Counted from the first letter of the stretch, positions 1 to 7,174 are shown. The stretch is DNA of 8,002 bases from Clostridiales bacterium (GCA_012800685.1 JAAZIT010000199.1:1-8002); one strand, 5' to 3'. The notes: generated by a model from the sequence alone, not told the origin. Made by a program: numbers and translations.

Positions 1-531
1 CAGCATGGTCACATGGACGCAGTAGGCTATGATATGTATCTAAGACTTCTTAATGAGGCTATTGCAGAGCAAAAAGGTATTGCCTTACCAAGCTCATCTG
101 AGGACTGCTTAGTTGACATTTCAATAGATGCTTATATTCCAGACAAGTATGTTGAAAGCCTATCACAACGTATTGACGTATATAGAAGAATTGCTTTTAT
201 AGAAACCGAAGAGGATTCACAAGACGTTATCGACGAGTTAATTGATAGATATGGTGAACCACCAAAATCAGTTATTGGGCTAATTAATGTTGCAATTCTA
301 AGAAATACTGCTTCATCTTTTGGTATAACTGAAATTGCTCAACGTGGGCAAAATGTAATTTTTTATATTAAATCCCCAACAGTTGAACAAATACAGGCAC
401 TAGCTGTTTCATACAAAGGTAGAATTCTTTTTAGCGACCAAAAAAAGCCTTATTTTTCAATTATGCTAAATAAAAAGCAAAAAGCAATAGACCTTATGAA
501 AGAGACTTTTGAAAATATGAAGCCTAAATAG
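1..531 (+). CDS. mfd: Transcription-repair coupling factor Mfd, C-terminal fragment (5' end outside window)
   Basis: Mfd is a cytoplasmic superfamily 2 DNA translocase that removes RNA polymerase stalled at DNA lesions and recruits UvrA for nucleotide excision repair. Only the last 176 residues are present. The frame is open from base 1 and reads QHGHMDAVGYDMYLRLLNEA, which matches the family-specific stretch just after the translocase (TRG) motif. The ATG at 13 is therefore internal and not a start. The rest is the C-terminal Mfd domain (D7), recognisable from the patch DCLVDISIDAYIPDKYV, then the helical stretch with QRIDVYRRIA, and RYGEPPKSV before the final alpha/beta part. The gene ends in TAG and is followed at once by a strong hairpin terminator, so it is the last gene of its transcript. 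It converges on ahcY. Identification is secure; the ATPase motifs lie outside the window. Confidence 0.95.
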   Translation, partial: QHGHMDAVGYDMYLRLLNEAIAEQKGIALPSSSEDCLVDISIDAYIPDKYVESLSQRIDVYRRIAFIETEEDSQDVIDELIDRYGEPPKSVIGLINVAILRNTASSFGITEIAQRGQNVIFYIKSPTVEQIQALAVSYKGRILFSDQKKPYFSIMLNKKQKAIDLMKETFENMKPK

Positions 532-533
532 AT

Positions 534-573
534 AAACAGCCAACATTTTTACAATGTTGGCTGTTTTATTTTT
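534..573 (+). terminator. Intrinsic terminator of mfd
   Basis: A perfect 14-bp inverted repeat (534-547 pairing with 553-566, arms AAACAGCCAACATT and AATGTTGGCTGTTT) encloses a 5-nt loop. TATTTTT follows on the plus strand. The hairpin begins three bases after the mfd stop codon. On the minus strand it lacks a T-rich tail, so it looks specific to mfd and not bidirectional. Confidence 0.9.
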
Positions 574-588
574 AAATATTAAATTGCA

Positions 589-620
589 TCAAATAAAGAT
601 AAAAACAACGTAGTTTTTAT
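589..620 (-). terminator. Possible weak terminator downstream of ahcY
   Basis: An 8-bp inverted repeat (599-606 with 613-620, ATAAAAAC and GTTTTTAT, 6-nt loop) lies 55 bases beyond the ahcY stop codon. On the minus strand it is followed by CTTTATTTGA, which is only moderately T-rich. The stem has a single G-C pair. It is the best candidate for ending the mtaD-ahcY transcript between the convergent genes, but it is much weaker than the mfd terminator and could be chance in AT-rich DNA. Confidence 0.3.
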
Positions 621-674
621 TGATAATAACTCTTAATAAAATATAACCACTCATCAAAATTTTACGCAATAAAA

Positions 675-1916
675 TTATGCATTATTTAAATAATCAGTTT
701 GAACCTTTGTAAGCTCATCAATTTCAAAATCCCAGTCCTTAAGCTTTGCAACAGCCACCTGATTGTCAACCTCTTCTGGAACATCAACTATCATACTATC
801 AAACTTACCACTATTTTTAACGATATATGCAGCAGAAAGTGCTTGAATTGCAAAAGACATATCCATAATTTCAGCTGGGTGTCCGTCACCGGCAGCAAGG
901 TTTACAAGTCTTCCCTCTGCAATTACATAAATCCAATTTCCATTTGAAAGCTTATAGCCTTGAATATTATTTCTTGCTTCACGAGTTTCAGTGGCAATTT
1001 CTTTTAGTCCGGCAACATCAACCTCTATATCAAAGTGACCCGCATTACAGCAAATTGCACCGTCTTTCATGTTGTTAAATGATTTTTCAGTTATAACATC
1101 ACGACAGCCTGTTACTGTTACAAAGAAGTCACCAATTTTAGCAGCATCTTCCATTTTCATAACCTTAAATCCGTCCATAACAGCTTCAATAGCCTTAACA
1201 GGGTCGATTTCAGTTATAATAACTGAAGCTCCAAGTCCCTTAGCACGCATTGCAACGCCTTTTCCACACCAACCATAGCCAGCTACGACTACGTTTTTGC
1301 CAGCAACTATAAGGTTAGTCGTTCTATTAATGCCGTCCCAAACAGATTGACCTGTTCCATATCTATTATCAAATAAATATTTACATTTTGCATTATTAAC
1401 AAGAACCATTGGGAACTTTAGTTTTTTCTCATTGTTCATTGCTATAAGTCTAATGATTCCTGTTGTTGTTTCTTCACAGCCACCAAGAACATTTGGAATA
1501 AGCTCTGGGTGATTATTATGAATATGATTAACTAAGTCTCCCCCATCATCAATAATAATATTAGGACCAACCTTAATAACCTCTTCAATATGGCGATTAT
1601 ATTCCTCTTCAGTTGCAGCATACCAAGCAAATACATTTAGTCCATCATGAACTAGTGCAGCAGCAACATCGTCCTGTGTTGAAAGAGGATTACTTCCAGT
1701 GATATACATTTCGGCACCACCAGCAGCTAAAACCTTACACAAATATGCAGTTTTAGCTTCAAGGTGTACAGACAAAGCCACTTTTAAGCCCTTAAAAGGC
1801 TGTTCTACAGCAAATCTTTCCTCAAGCTCTCTTAGTATGCACATATTTTGTTTTACCCACTGAATTTTTCTTGCTCCACTTTCCCATAGATTAATATCTT
1901 TAATATCGTTTTTCAT
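675..1916 (-). CDS. ahcY: S-adenosylhomocysteinase-family hydrolase (short, archaeal/Thermotoga-like type)
   Basis: This NAD-dependent cytosolic enzyme releases homocysteine from S-adenosylhomocysteine (SAH), or possibly from S-inosylhomocysteine, during SAM recycling. The product has 413 residues, compared with about 430-470 in canonical forms. It lacks their C-terminal extension ending in HYRY and finishes at the ELTKVQTDYL region. By alignment from memory to the human enzyme, the catalytic positions are kept: His51, Asp124 in DDGGD, Glu149 in EETTTG, Lys179 and Asp183 in the KYLFDNRYGTGQS patch, His294 in NAGHFD and His346 in GHPAE. The NAD-binding Rossmann loop is GYGWCGKG at about 213-220. 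The N-terminal substrate loop reads HLEAKT where the human enzyme has HMTVET. The start ATG has AAGGAG at 1925-1930 with 8-nt spacing, overlapping the stop codon of mtaD, which indicates an operon with coupled translation. Family assignment is firm; whether the physiological substrate is SAH or its inosyl form is open. Confidence 0.93.
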   Translation of the reverse strand: MKNDIKDINLWESGARKIQWVKQNMCILRELEERFAVEQPFKGLKVALSVHLEAKTAYLCKVLAAGGAEMYITGSNPLSTQDDVAAALVHDGLNVFAWYAATEEEYNRHIEEVIKVGPNIIIDDGGDLVNHIHNNHPELIPNVLGGCEETTTGIIRLIAMNNEKKLKFPMVLVNNAKCKYLFDNRYGTGQSVWDGINRTTNLIVAGKNVVVAGYGWCGKGVAMRAKGLGASVIITEIDPVKAIEAVMDGFKVMKMEDAAKIGDFFVTVTGCRDVITEKSFNNMKDGAICCNAGHFDIEVDVAGLKEIATETREARNNIQGYKLSNGNWIYVIAEGRLVNLAAGDGHPAEIMDMSFAIQALSAAYIVKNSGKFDSMIVDVPEEVDNQVAVAKLKDWDFEIDELTKVQTDYLNNA

Positions 1917-1928
1917 TAAAAACTCTCC

Positions 1929-3230
1929 TTATTTAGTAATTCTTTCTATTACCTTACTAGCATTATAGTAAATCTTTTCCTCGTCTAAGGTTGTGGATTT
2001 ACCATCTTCAATTAATATTTTACCGTCAACTAGAACCATATCAATTTCTGTTCCCCTTGCCGAATAGCAAAGTGCTGACATTAGATTATTTCTAGGATAA
2101 AATTGTGGCTGATTAATATCCATTACAAATAAATCCGCCTTTTTTCCTACCTCTAAAACTCCACAATTATCAAGTGCTAGAGCTTTTGCACCATTTTCAG
2201 TTGCACATTTATAAGTTTCTAAAGCACTTACAGCCTCAGCGTCATGATTAACACCTTTATGAAGAAGTGCATGGAAATTCATTTCCCTAAACATATTTTG
2301 TCCGTTATTACTTGCAGGTCCATCAGTTCCTATTGCAACATTAATGCCTTTATCTAGCATTTTTTTAATTGGGGCAATTCCATTTGCAAGCTTTAAGTTT
2401 GAAACTGGGTTTGCTGCAACAGACACGTTGTATTTTTTGAAAATATCAATATCATTATCGTTTAGCTGAACACAGTGTGCACAAATTGTTTTTACATCAA
2501 ATACCCCTAAATCAGCCAAATATTCAACTGGAGTTTTTCCGTACTTTTCTAGTGCGTCCTTTAATTCAACTGGCGATTCAGCCAAATGGGTATGAATAGG
2601 CACATTAAGCTTTTTTGCTTCCTCAGTAACAATTTTCAAATACTCACTATCACAAGTATAAATTGCATGAGGAGCAAGCATAAATGAAACTAGCTTACTA
2701 TTTTTAAAATTATTTATCTCTTCCTTAGCGTCAGCTAATCGAGTTAAACCATATTCAGCAGTTCCCTCGCCAACTATTCCCTTGGAAATAACTGCTCTCA
2801 TTCCAACATCTTCAACAGCCTTCGGAACAATATTTTTAGTAATATGCATATCTAAAAAAGTAGTTGTTCCTGATTTAAGCATTTCAAGACAGGAAAGCTG
2901 AGTTCCCCAATAGATATCTTCGTCAACCAATTTATCTTCAAGAGGTAATATTCTTTTAAATAGCCATTCCTCAAAAAGCACGTCATCAGCAGAATTTCTA
3001 AAAACAGACATATATGCGTGGTTATGTGCATTAACAAGACCAACACTTAAAATTTTGTTTTTGCCTTGTACCGTTCTGTCGGCAATAAACCCATCTGGTG
3101 CAGTACCAATTCCAGAAATAATATCGTTAGTTACATAGATATTTGTTTCCTTTACTTCATAACTACGTCCAGTGCCACACGTTTTAGCACAAGGCAAAAT
3201 ACAGTAAATATTTTTAAAATGTATATTCAT
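1929..3230 (-). CDS. mtaD: 5-methylthioadenosine / S-adenosylhomocysteine deaminase (amidohydrolase superfamily)
   Basis: This cytosolic metal-dependent hydrolase is predicted to remove the 6-amino group of the adenine moiety in MTA, SAH or related nucleosides, giving the inosyl compounds. It has 433 residues, normal for the family, arranged as a small beta domain around a TIM barrel. Metal and catalytic motifs visible are HNH (His69, His71), APHAIYT (His188), IHTHLAES (His215, Glu218), CAHCVQL (His252) and GTDGPASNNG (Asp303). ADDVLFEEWL at 81-90 matches the substrate-side loop of MTA/SAH deaminases. The ATG has AGAAGG at 3239-3244 with 8-nt spacing. It is the first gene of a two-gene operon and ahcY follows after 12 bases, which supports SAH as a relevant substrate. 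Oddly, the N-terminus holds a CX3CX3C cluster (Cys10, 14, 18). Guanine deaminase or another adenosine-type deaminase is a less likely alternative. Confidence 0.88.
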   Translation of the reverse strand: MNIHFKNIYCILPCAKTCGTGRSYEVKETNIYVTNDIISGIGTAPDGFIADRTVQGKNKILSVGLVNAHNHAYMSVFRNSADDVLFEEWLFKRILPLEDKLVDEDIYWGTQLSCLEMLKSGTTTFLDMHITKNIVPKAVEDVGMRAVISKGIVGEGTAEYGLTRLADAKEEINNFKNSKLVSFMLAPHAIYTCDSEYLKIVTEEAKKLNVPIHTHLAESPVELKDALEKYGKTPVEYLADLGVFDVKTICAHCVQLNDNDIDIFKKYNVSVAANPVSNLKLANGIAPIKKMLDKGINVAIGTDGPASNNGQNMFREMNFHALLHKGVNHDAEAVSALETYKCATENGAKALALDNCGVLEVGKKADLFVMDINQPQFYPRNNLMSALCYSARGTEIDMVLVDGKILIEDGKSTTLDEEKIYYNASKVIERITK

Positions 3231-3238
3231 ACTATATA

Positions 3239-3244
3239 CCTTCT
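3239..3244 (-). promoter_or_regulatory. Ribosome binding site of mtaD
   Basis: AGAAGG on the minus strand, eight bases before the ATG at 3230. It sits in a short leader that follows the predicted transcription start near 3257. Confidence 0.7.
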
Positions 3245-3263
3245 TTCTACTATCATGTTAATA

Positions 3264-3292
3264 ATTATAACACACTTACTTAAAGTTGGCAA
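3264..3292 (-). promoter_or_regulatory. Sigma-A type promoter of the mtaD-ahcY operon
   Basis: On the minus strand, TTGCCA (3292-3287, one mismatch to TTGACA) is separated by exactly 17 bases from a perfect TATAAT (3269-3264). Transcription would start near 3257, leaving a leader of about 27 nt that is too short for a SAM- or SAH-sensing riboswitch. The promoter lies between the glgA-side terminator and mtaD, so the two-gene operon is probably transcribed independently and fairly constitutively. No clear operator was seen. Confidence 0.82.
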
Positions 3293-3310
3293 TATATTTA
3301 ACAGTTTTAT

Positions 3311-3360
3311 ATACAAAAATAAGATACCGTCAGTGCAAAAAGCAACTAACGGTATCTTAT
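3311..3360 (-). terminator. Intrinsic terminator of the glycogen operon
   Basis: A 12-bp perfect stem (3319-3330 with 3349-3360, core AAGATACCGT and ACGGTATCTT) has an 18-nt interior that can itself fold further (AGT with ACT, GC with GC). On the minus strand the stem runs into TTTTTGTAT. It begins 12 bases after the glgA stop codon. The plus-strand side carries an A-run, so it acts in the direction of glgA only. Confidence 0.88.
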
Positions 3361-3372
3361 CAACAAAAAAAT

Positions 3373-4785
3373 CTAGTGAATATCATTGTAAAGACCAATG
3401 TAAAGCTCAGCAGAGCGTTTCCAGCTAAAATCTTGTTTAAATCCATTGTTTACAAGATCAGCCCAAGCAACTTGGTCATCATACAGATGTCTCGCTCTTG
3501 TACAAGCATCAAGCATATCATGAGCGTTATATGATTTAAAGGTAAATCCGTTACCACCAAATCCGCCAGCATCCTTAATACTGTCTTTAAGTCCACCTGT
3601 TTCTCTAACTATTGGAATAGTTCCATATCTTAGAGATATCATCTGTGCAAGTCCGCATGGTTCACTTTGTGAAGGCATTAGAAACATATCTGCACCAGCA
3701 TATATTCTCTTAGAAAGCTCAGGAACAAATCCCAAGGTTAATCCAACTCTATCAGGATAGCGATATCTCATTTCTGAGAAGAAATCTTCATAAATCTTTT
3801 CTCCAGAGCCGAGTATTGCAAATTTAAAGCCTAAACTAATAATATCTTCAAAAACATATTTAATTAAGTAAAGACCTTTATGTCCAACAAAACGAGTTAC
3901 AATTCCTATAACTGGCTCGTTACCAGGAGCAATTTCCATCTCCTGTAAAAGCTTAGCCTTACAAATAGCTTTTCCAGACTTATCCTTAATAGAAAAGTTT
4001 GCAGGAATAAGCTTATCAGTTTCAGGATTATGAACATCTAAATCTATACCATTTAAGAAACCACAAAGCTTATATTGCTTAGTAAGAAGTATTCTATCTA
4101 GTCCATGTGAGAACCATGGATCAAGTATTTCTTTAGCATAGGTTGGTGAAACAGTTGTAACCTTATCAGCGGTTTCAATTGCGCCCTTCATAAAGTTTAC
4201 GTCACCGTCATATTCCAAAATATTTGAATGGTATAGTGGAATACCCATAATATCATTAATTATTTCAAGACCATACTGTCCTTGATAAGCAATGTTATGA
4301 ATTGTAAATACCGTTTTAATATCCTCATATCCTGCTTGATAACGATAAAAAATATCATAGTAAACAGGTACGAGTGCAGTTTGCCAGTCATTACAATTAA
4401 GTATAGATGGTTTAAAGTCAATATAATGCAAAAGCTCTAAAATGGCTCTTGAGAAGAAAATATATCTCTCAGCATCATCATAAAAACCATACATACCATT
4501 TCTTTCAAAATAATATTCGTTATCCAGCAAATAGTATGTAACACCCTTTACAAAGCTTGTGTACACACCACAATACTGGTTTCTCCAAGCAACTGGCACA
4601 CTAAAGCTTGTTAAGAACTGACAATTTTCTTTCAGTTCAGGCTTAATGCTTCCATAGTATGGCATTACAACTCTGCAATCATGTCCTTCTTCATTTATAG
4701 CTCTCGGAAGTGAACCTGCTACATCAGCAAGTCCTCCTGAAGCTGCAAATGGTAGTGCTTCACTAGCACAATATAAAATATTCAA
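3373..4785 (-). CDS. glgA: Glycogen synthase (ADP-glucose dependent, GT5)
   Basis: GlgA transfers glucose from ADP-glucose to the non-reducing end of alpha-1,4-glucan. The product has 470 residues, normal for bacterial GT5 enzymes with two Rossmann domains. Motifs, numbered from the start chosen here: SGGLADV at 16-22, TIHNIAYQG (His163), VSPTYA at 212-217, FLNGID at 243-248, VTRFVGHKGL (Arg298, Lys303) and SEPCGLAQ (Glu375). I chose the TTG at 4785, giving MNILYCASE as in the family. The open frame runs on to a TTG at 4800, but those bases form the Shine-Dalgarno site GGAGG (4794-4798), 8 nt before the chosen start. The usual KxGGL lysine near residue 15 is Ala here (FAASGGL), which is notable because that Lys contacts ADP-glucose in E. 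coli GlgA. It is the last gene of the glg operon, 28 bases after glgD. Confidence 0.95.
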   Translation of the reverse strand: MNILYCASEALPFAASGGLADVAGSLPRAINEEGHDCRVVMPYYGSIKPELKENCQFLTSFSVPVAWRNQYCGVYTSFVKGVTYYLLDNEYYFERNGMYGFYDDAERYIFFSRAILELLHYIDFKPSILNCNDWQTALVPVYYDIFYRYQAGYEDIKTVFTIHNIAYQGQYGLEIINDIMGIPLYHSNILEYDGDVNFMKGAIETADKVTTVSPTYAKEILDPWFSHGLDRILLTKQYKLCGFLNGIDLDVHNPETDKLIPANFSIKDKSGKAICKAKLLQEMEIAPGNEPVIGIVTRFVGHKGLYLIKYVFEDIISLGFKFAILGSGEKIYEDFFSEMRYRYPDRVGLTLGFVPELSKRIYAGADMFLMPSQSEPCGLAQMISLRYGTIPIVRETGGLKDSIKDAGGFGGNGFTFKSYNAHDMLDACTRARHLYDDQVAWADLVNNGFKQDFSWKRSAELYIGLYNDIH

Positions 4786-4793
4786 TAAAAAGA

Positions 4794-4798
4794 CCTCC
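4794..4798 (-). promoter_or_regulatory. Shine-Dalgarno site that fixes the glgA start
   Basis: GGAGG on the minus strand with an 8-nt spacer (TCTTTTTA) to the TTG at 4785. Starting at the upstream TTG at 4800 would place this site inside the coding sequence and add five residues not found in the family. Confidence 0.85.
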
Positions 4799-4813
4799 AA
4801 AATTCATTTTGAA

Positions 4814-5935
4814 TTATACAGATGCACCCTTGCCAATATACATTGGATATGAAGCAGAGCTTGTTAGCAATCTATCATTGCTAATAACAACATCCTTGTC
4901 TGTAATAATGTTAGAAATTTCGCATTCATTTCCAACCTTAGTATCCTGCATTAAAATTGAGTTTTTAATCTTAGTGCCTTTACCTACCTTTACCCCTCTA
5001 AATAGAACACTATTTTCAACCTCACCCTCGATTACACATCCATCTGCAATAATTGAGTTTGTAACACTGCTATCAAGACCGTACTTAGAAGGAGCGTTAT
5101 CACGAACCTTTGTGTAAATAGGTCTATTTGGCAAGAACAATTGTCTTGAATTTTCAATATCAATTAAATCAAGGTTTGCATTAAAGAAGCTTTCAATGCT
5201 ATCTATCTTACGATAAAATTCGTTATAGTCATATGACATAATTCTAAGCTCTTTAACCTTGCTTTGAAGAATATCTGTTTCAAAGCTATAAAGTCCTCTA
5301 GCAATTGAATTTTGAATTAAATCAATAAGTGCTGATTTTTTAATAACAAACATATTTAGGCTTATTGTACATTGACCACTAATTGGGCTGTGAATTAATA
5401 CATCATGGATTCTTCCTGTATCGTCAACACCAACAACAGTGCTATTTAATGTCTGCTCCTCATTAAATACTCCAGTAGTAGTAACAACTGTTATATCAGC
5501 TTCACTATCAATGTGGTAATTAATTATTGGCTTCATATCCATATTTGTGATAACATCACAATCAGATAAAAATACATATTCAGCCATTGTTGATTTTATA
5601 TAACTAAGTACTCCATAAAGAGCCTCAATTCTTCCTCTATATAAACCAGCTTCAACGTGTCCAAAAGGTGGCAAAATGTGTAGTCCGCCTTTTTTTCTTG
5701 ATAAATCCCATTCTCTTCCGGAACCTAAATGATCTAAGAGTGACTGGTAATTTGCTTTTGTAATAACCCCAACCTCGCTAATTTCACAGTTCACCATATT
5801 TGATAGCGGAAAGTCGATAAGTCTATATCTACCACCAACTAATACAGATCCCATTGTGCGAGATTTTGTCATATATCCTAAAGTCATATCATGCATATTT
5901 GCAAATATTAATCCAAGAACATTTCCCATATTCAT
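4814..5935 (-). CDS. glgD: Glucose-1-phosphate adenylyltransferase subunit GlgD (ADP-glucose pyrophosphorylase paralogue)
   Basis: GlgD is the Bacillota-specific partner of GlgC. It is thought to form a heteromeric ADP-glucose pyrophosphorylase in which GlgC supplies most of the catalysis. The product has 373 residues: an N-terminal nucleotidyltransferase-like domain and a C-terminal left-handed beta-helix seen as hexapeptide-like repeats at about 285-350. The start region NVLGLIFANMHD and GGRYRLIDFPLSNMVN (34-49) are diagnostic of GlgD. The glycine-rich nucleotide loop of GlgC (GGQGSRL) is missing and replaced by FANMHD, and the GlgC SGDHIYKMD site reads SDCDVITNMD here, so weak or absent activity alone is expected. 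AAGGGG at 5946-5951, 10 nt upstream, supports the first ATG; a second in-frame ATG two codons later is a minor alternative. It follows glgC after 18 bases. Confidence 0.95.
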   Translation of the reverse strand: MNMGNVLGLIFANMHDMTLGYMTKSRTMGSVLVGGRYRLIDFPLSNMVNCEISEVGVITKANYQSLLDHLGSGREWDLSRKKGGLHILPPFGHVEAGLYRGRIEALYGVLSYIKSTMAEYVFLSDCDVITNMDMKPIINYHIDSEADITVVTTTGVFNEEQTLNSTVVGVDDTGRIHDVLIHSPISGQCTISLNMFVIKKSALIDLIQNSIARGLYSFETDILQSKVKELRIMSYDYNEFYRKIDSIESFFNANLDLIDIENSRQLFLPNRPIYTKVRDNAPSKYGLDSSVTNSIIADGCVIEGEVENSVLFRGVKVGKGTKIKNSILMQDTKVGNECEISNIITDKDVVISNDRLLTSSASYPMYIGKGASV

Positions 5936-5953
5936 AATTTATGTTCCCCTTTC

Positions 5954-7156
5954 CTACATATTTTCTGAAACAATTTGCTTAGGTGCAACAACTGTTCCTT
6001 CTGATAGGGTTAGTCCATGTCCTACAACTGCCACGCCCCACTCGTCTCTATTTTCCATATCCTCAGGTCTTGCGCCTATATGACACTTACTTTCAATTAT
6101 CGAATGTTCACCAACAATAGCATACTCTACAATTGCGTCCTTTTTAATAACTGCACCAGGCATTAGTATTGAATCGGTTACCTTAGCACCCTCTTCAATA
6201 GTTACGCCATTTGAAATCATTGAGAAATCAACAGTACCGTTTATATAACATCCCTCAGTAACCATTGAGTTTTGGATTTTAGCTTCCTTACCAATAATAT
6301 GTGGAGGCATTACTGGGTTTCTTGAATAAATTTTCCAAGCTGGATCATATAGATCAAGTGGAATATTAGGATTGATAAGGTCCATATTTGTTTCCCAAAG
6401 ACTGTCGATTGTACCAACGTCCTTCCAATATCCCTCAAATCTATAAGCAAAGGTTCTTTCGTTATTTGCTAAAAGAGCTGGAATAATATTGTTTCCAAAG
6501 TCCTTAGTTGCTTCCTTATCATTTTCATTTTCAGTTAAGTATTTTTTCAATTTGTCGAATGAAAAAACATAAATACCCATTGAGGCAAGAGTTGATTTTG
6601 GCTCTTTTGGCTTCTCAACGAAATCATAAATTTCATCATCATCTCTAGCAAACATAATACCAAAACGTGAAGCCTCAGCAGGCTCAACATCAACAACTGC
6701 AATTGTACAAGCAGCATCCTTTTCTCTATGAAAAGCAATCATTTTTGCATAGTCCATCTTGTAAATATGGTCGCCAGAAAGGATAATTACATATTCAGGA
6801 TCGTATCTTTCAATAAATGAAAGGTTTTGGTAAATAGCATTAGCTGTACCTGAATACCATTCAGCACCTGAAGCCTTTTGGTAAGGAGGTAGAATATGCA
6901 CTCCACCATGTAATCTGTCCAAATCCCAAGGTTGACCATTGCCTATATAGTCATTAAGTACAAGAGGCTGGTATTGTGTTAAAACACCCACTGTATCAAT
7001 TCCCGAATTAATACAATTTGACAACGGGAAATCGATAATGCGATACTTAGCACCGTAAGTAACAGCTGGCTTTGCAACCTTCTGTGTCAATGCATACAAA
7101 CGGCTTCCCTGACCGCCTGCTAACAGCATTGCAACGCATTCTTTTTTCTTCATCAT
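5954..7156 (-). CDS. glgC: Glucose-1-phosphate adenylyltransferase, catalytic subunit
   Basis: GlgC makes ADP-glucose and pyrophosphate from ATP and glucose-1-phosphate, the committed step of bacterial glycogen synthesis. The product has 400 residues. From the start chosen, the nucleotide loop LLAGGQGSRL lies at 11-20, KYRIIDFPLSN at 37-47, the catalytic and metal Asp129 in SGDHIYKMD, FVEKPK at 179-184 with the likely glucose-1-phosphate lysine Lys182, and GYWKDVGT at 242-249. A left-handed beta-helix domain follows from about 280. I chose the ATG at 7156, preceded by GGTGA (7162-7166) with short spacing. A GTG at 7165 is in frame, but it lies within that Shine-Dalgarno-like stretch; the adjacent ATG at 7153 is also possible. 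It lies 18 bases after glgB. All catalytic motifs are intact, unlike the GlgD paralogue. Confidence 0.95.
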   Translation of the reverse strand: MMKKKECVAMLLAGGQGSRLYALTQKVAKPAVTYGAKYRIIDFPLSNCINSGIDTVGVLTQYQPLVLNDYIGNGQPWDLDRLHGGVHILPPYQKASGAEWYSGTANAIYQNLSFIERYDPEYVIILSGDHIYKMDYAKMIAFHREKDAACTIAVVDVEPAEASRFGIMFARDDDEIYDFVEKPKEPKSTLASMGIYVFSFDKLKKYLTENENDKEATKDFGNNIIPALLANNERTFAYRFEGYWKDVGTIDSLWETNMDLINPNIPLDLYDPAWKIYSRNPVMPPHIIGKEAKIQNSMVTEGCYINGTVDFSMISNGVTIEEGAKVTDSILMPGAVIKKDAIVEYAIVGEHSIIESKCHIGARPEDMENRDEWGVAVVGHGLTLSEGTVVAPKQIVSENM

Positions 7157-7174
7157 AAAATTCACCCACCATTG

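Noticed and set aside
659..675. Six-base-pair hairpin touching the ahcY stop codon
   Set aside because: The stem is made only of A-T pairs and has a very short T tail, as expected by chance in this AT-rich intergenic DNA.
699..947. Open frame of 82 codons on the plus strand opposite ahcY
   Set aside because: It is antisense to a clearly coding gene with intact catalytic motifs, has no ribosome binding site or recognisable domain, and looks like a shadow.
3231..3372. Possible SAM or SAH riboswitch upstream of mtaD
   Set aside because: The only strong hairpin here is the glycogen-operon terminator, which lies upstream of the predicted promoter, and the leader is only about 27 nt.
3066..3534. 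Two overlapping plus-strand open frames spanning the mtaD start, intergenic region and glgA end
   Set aside because: They run through the terminator hairpin and promoter of the minus-strand genes, and their translations resemble no family I recognise.
4809..5117. Open frame of 102 codons on the plus strand opposite glgD
   Set aside because: It mirrors the repetitive beta-helix coding region of glgD and shows no independent start signal.
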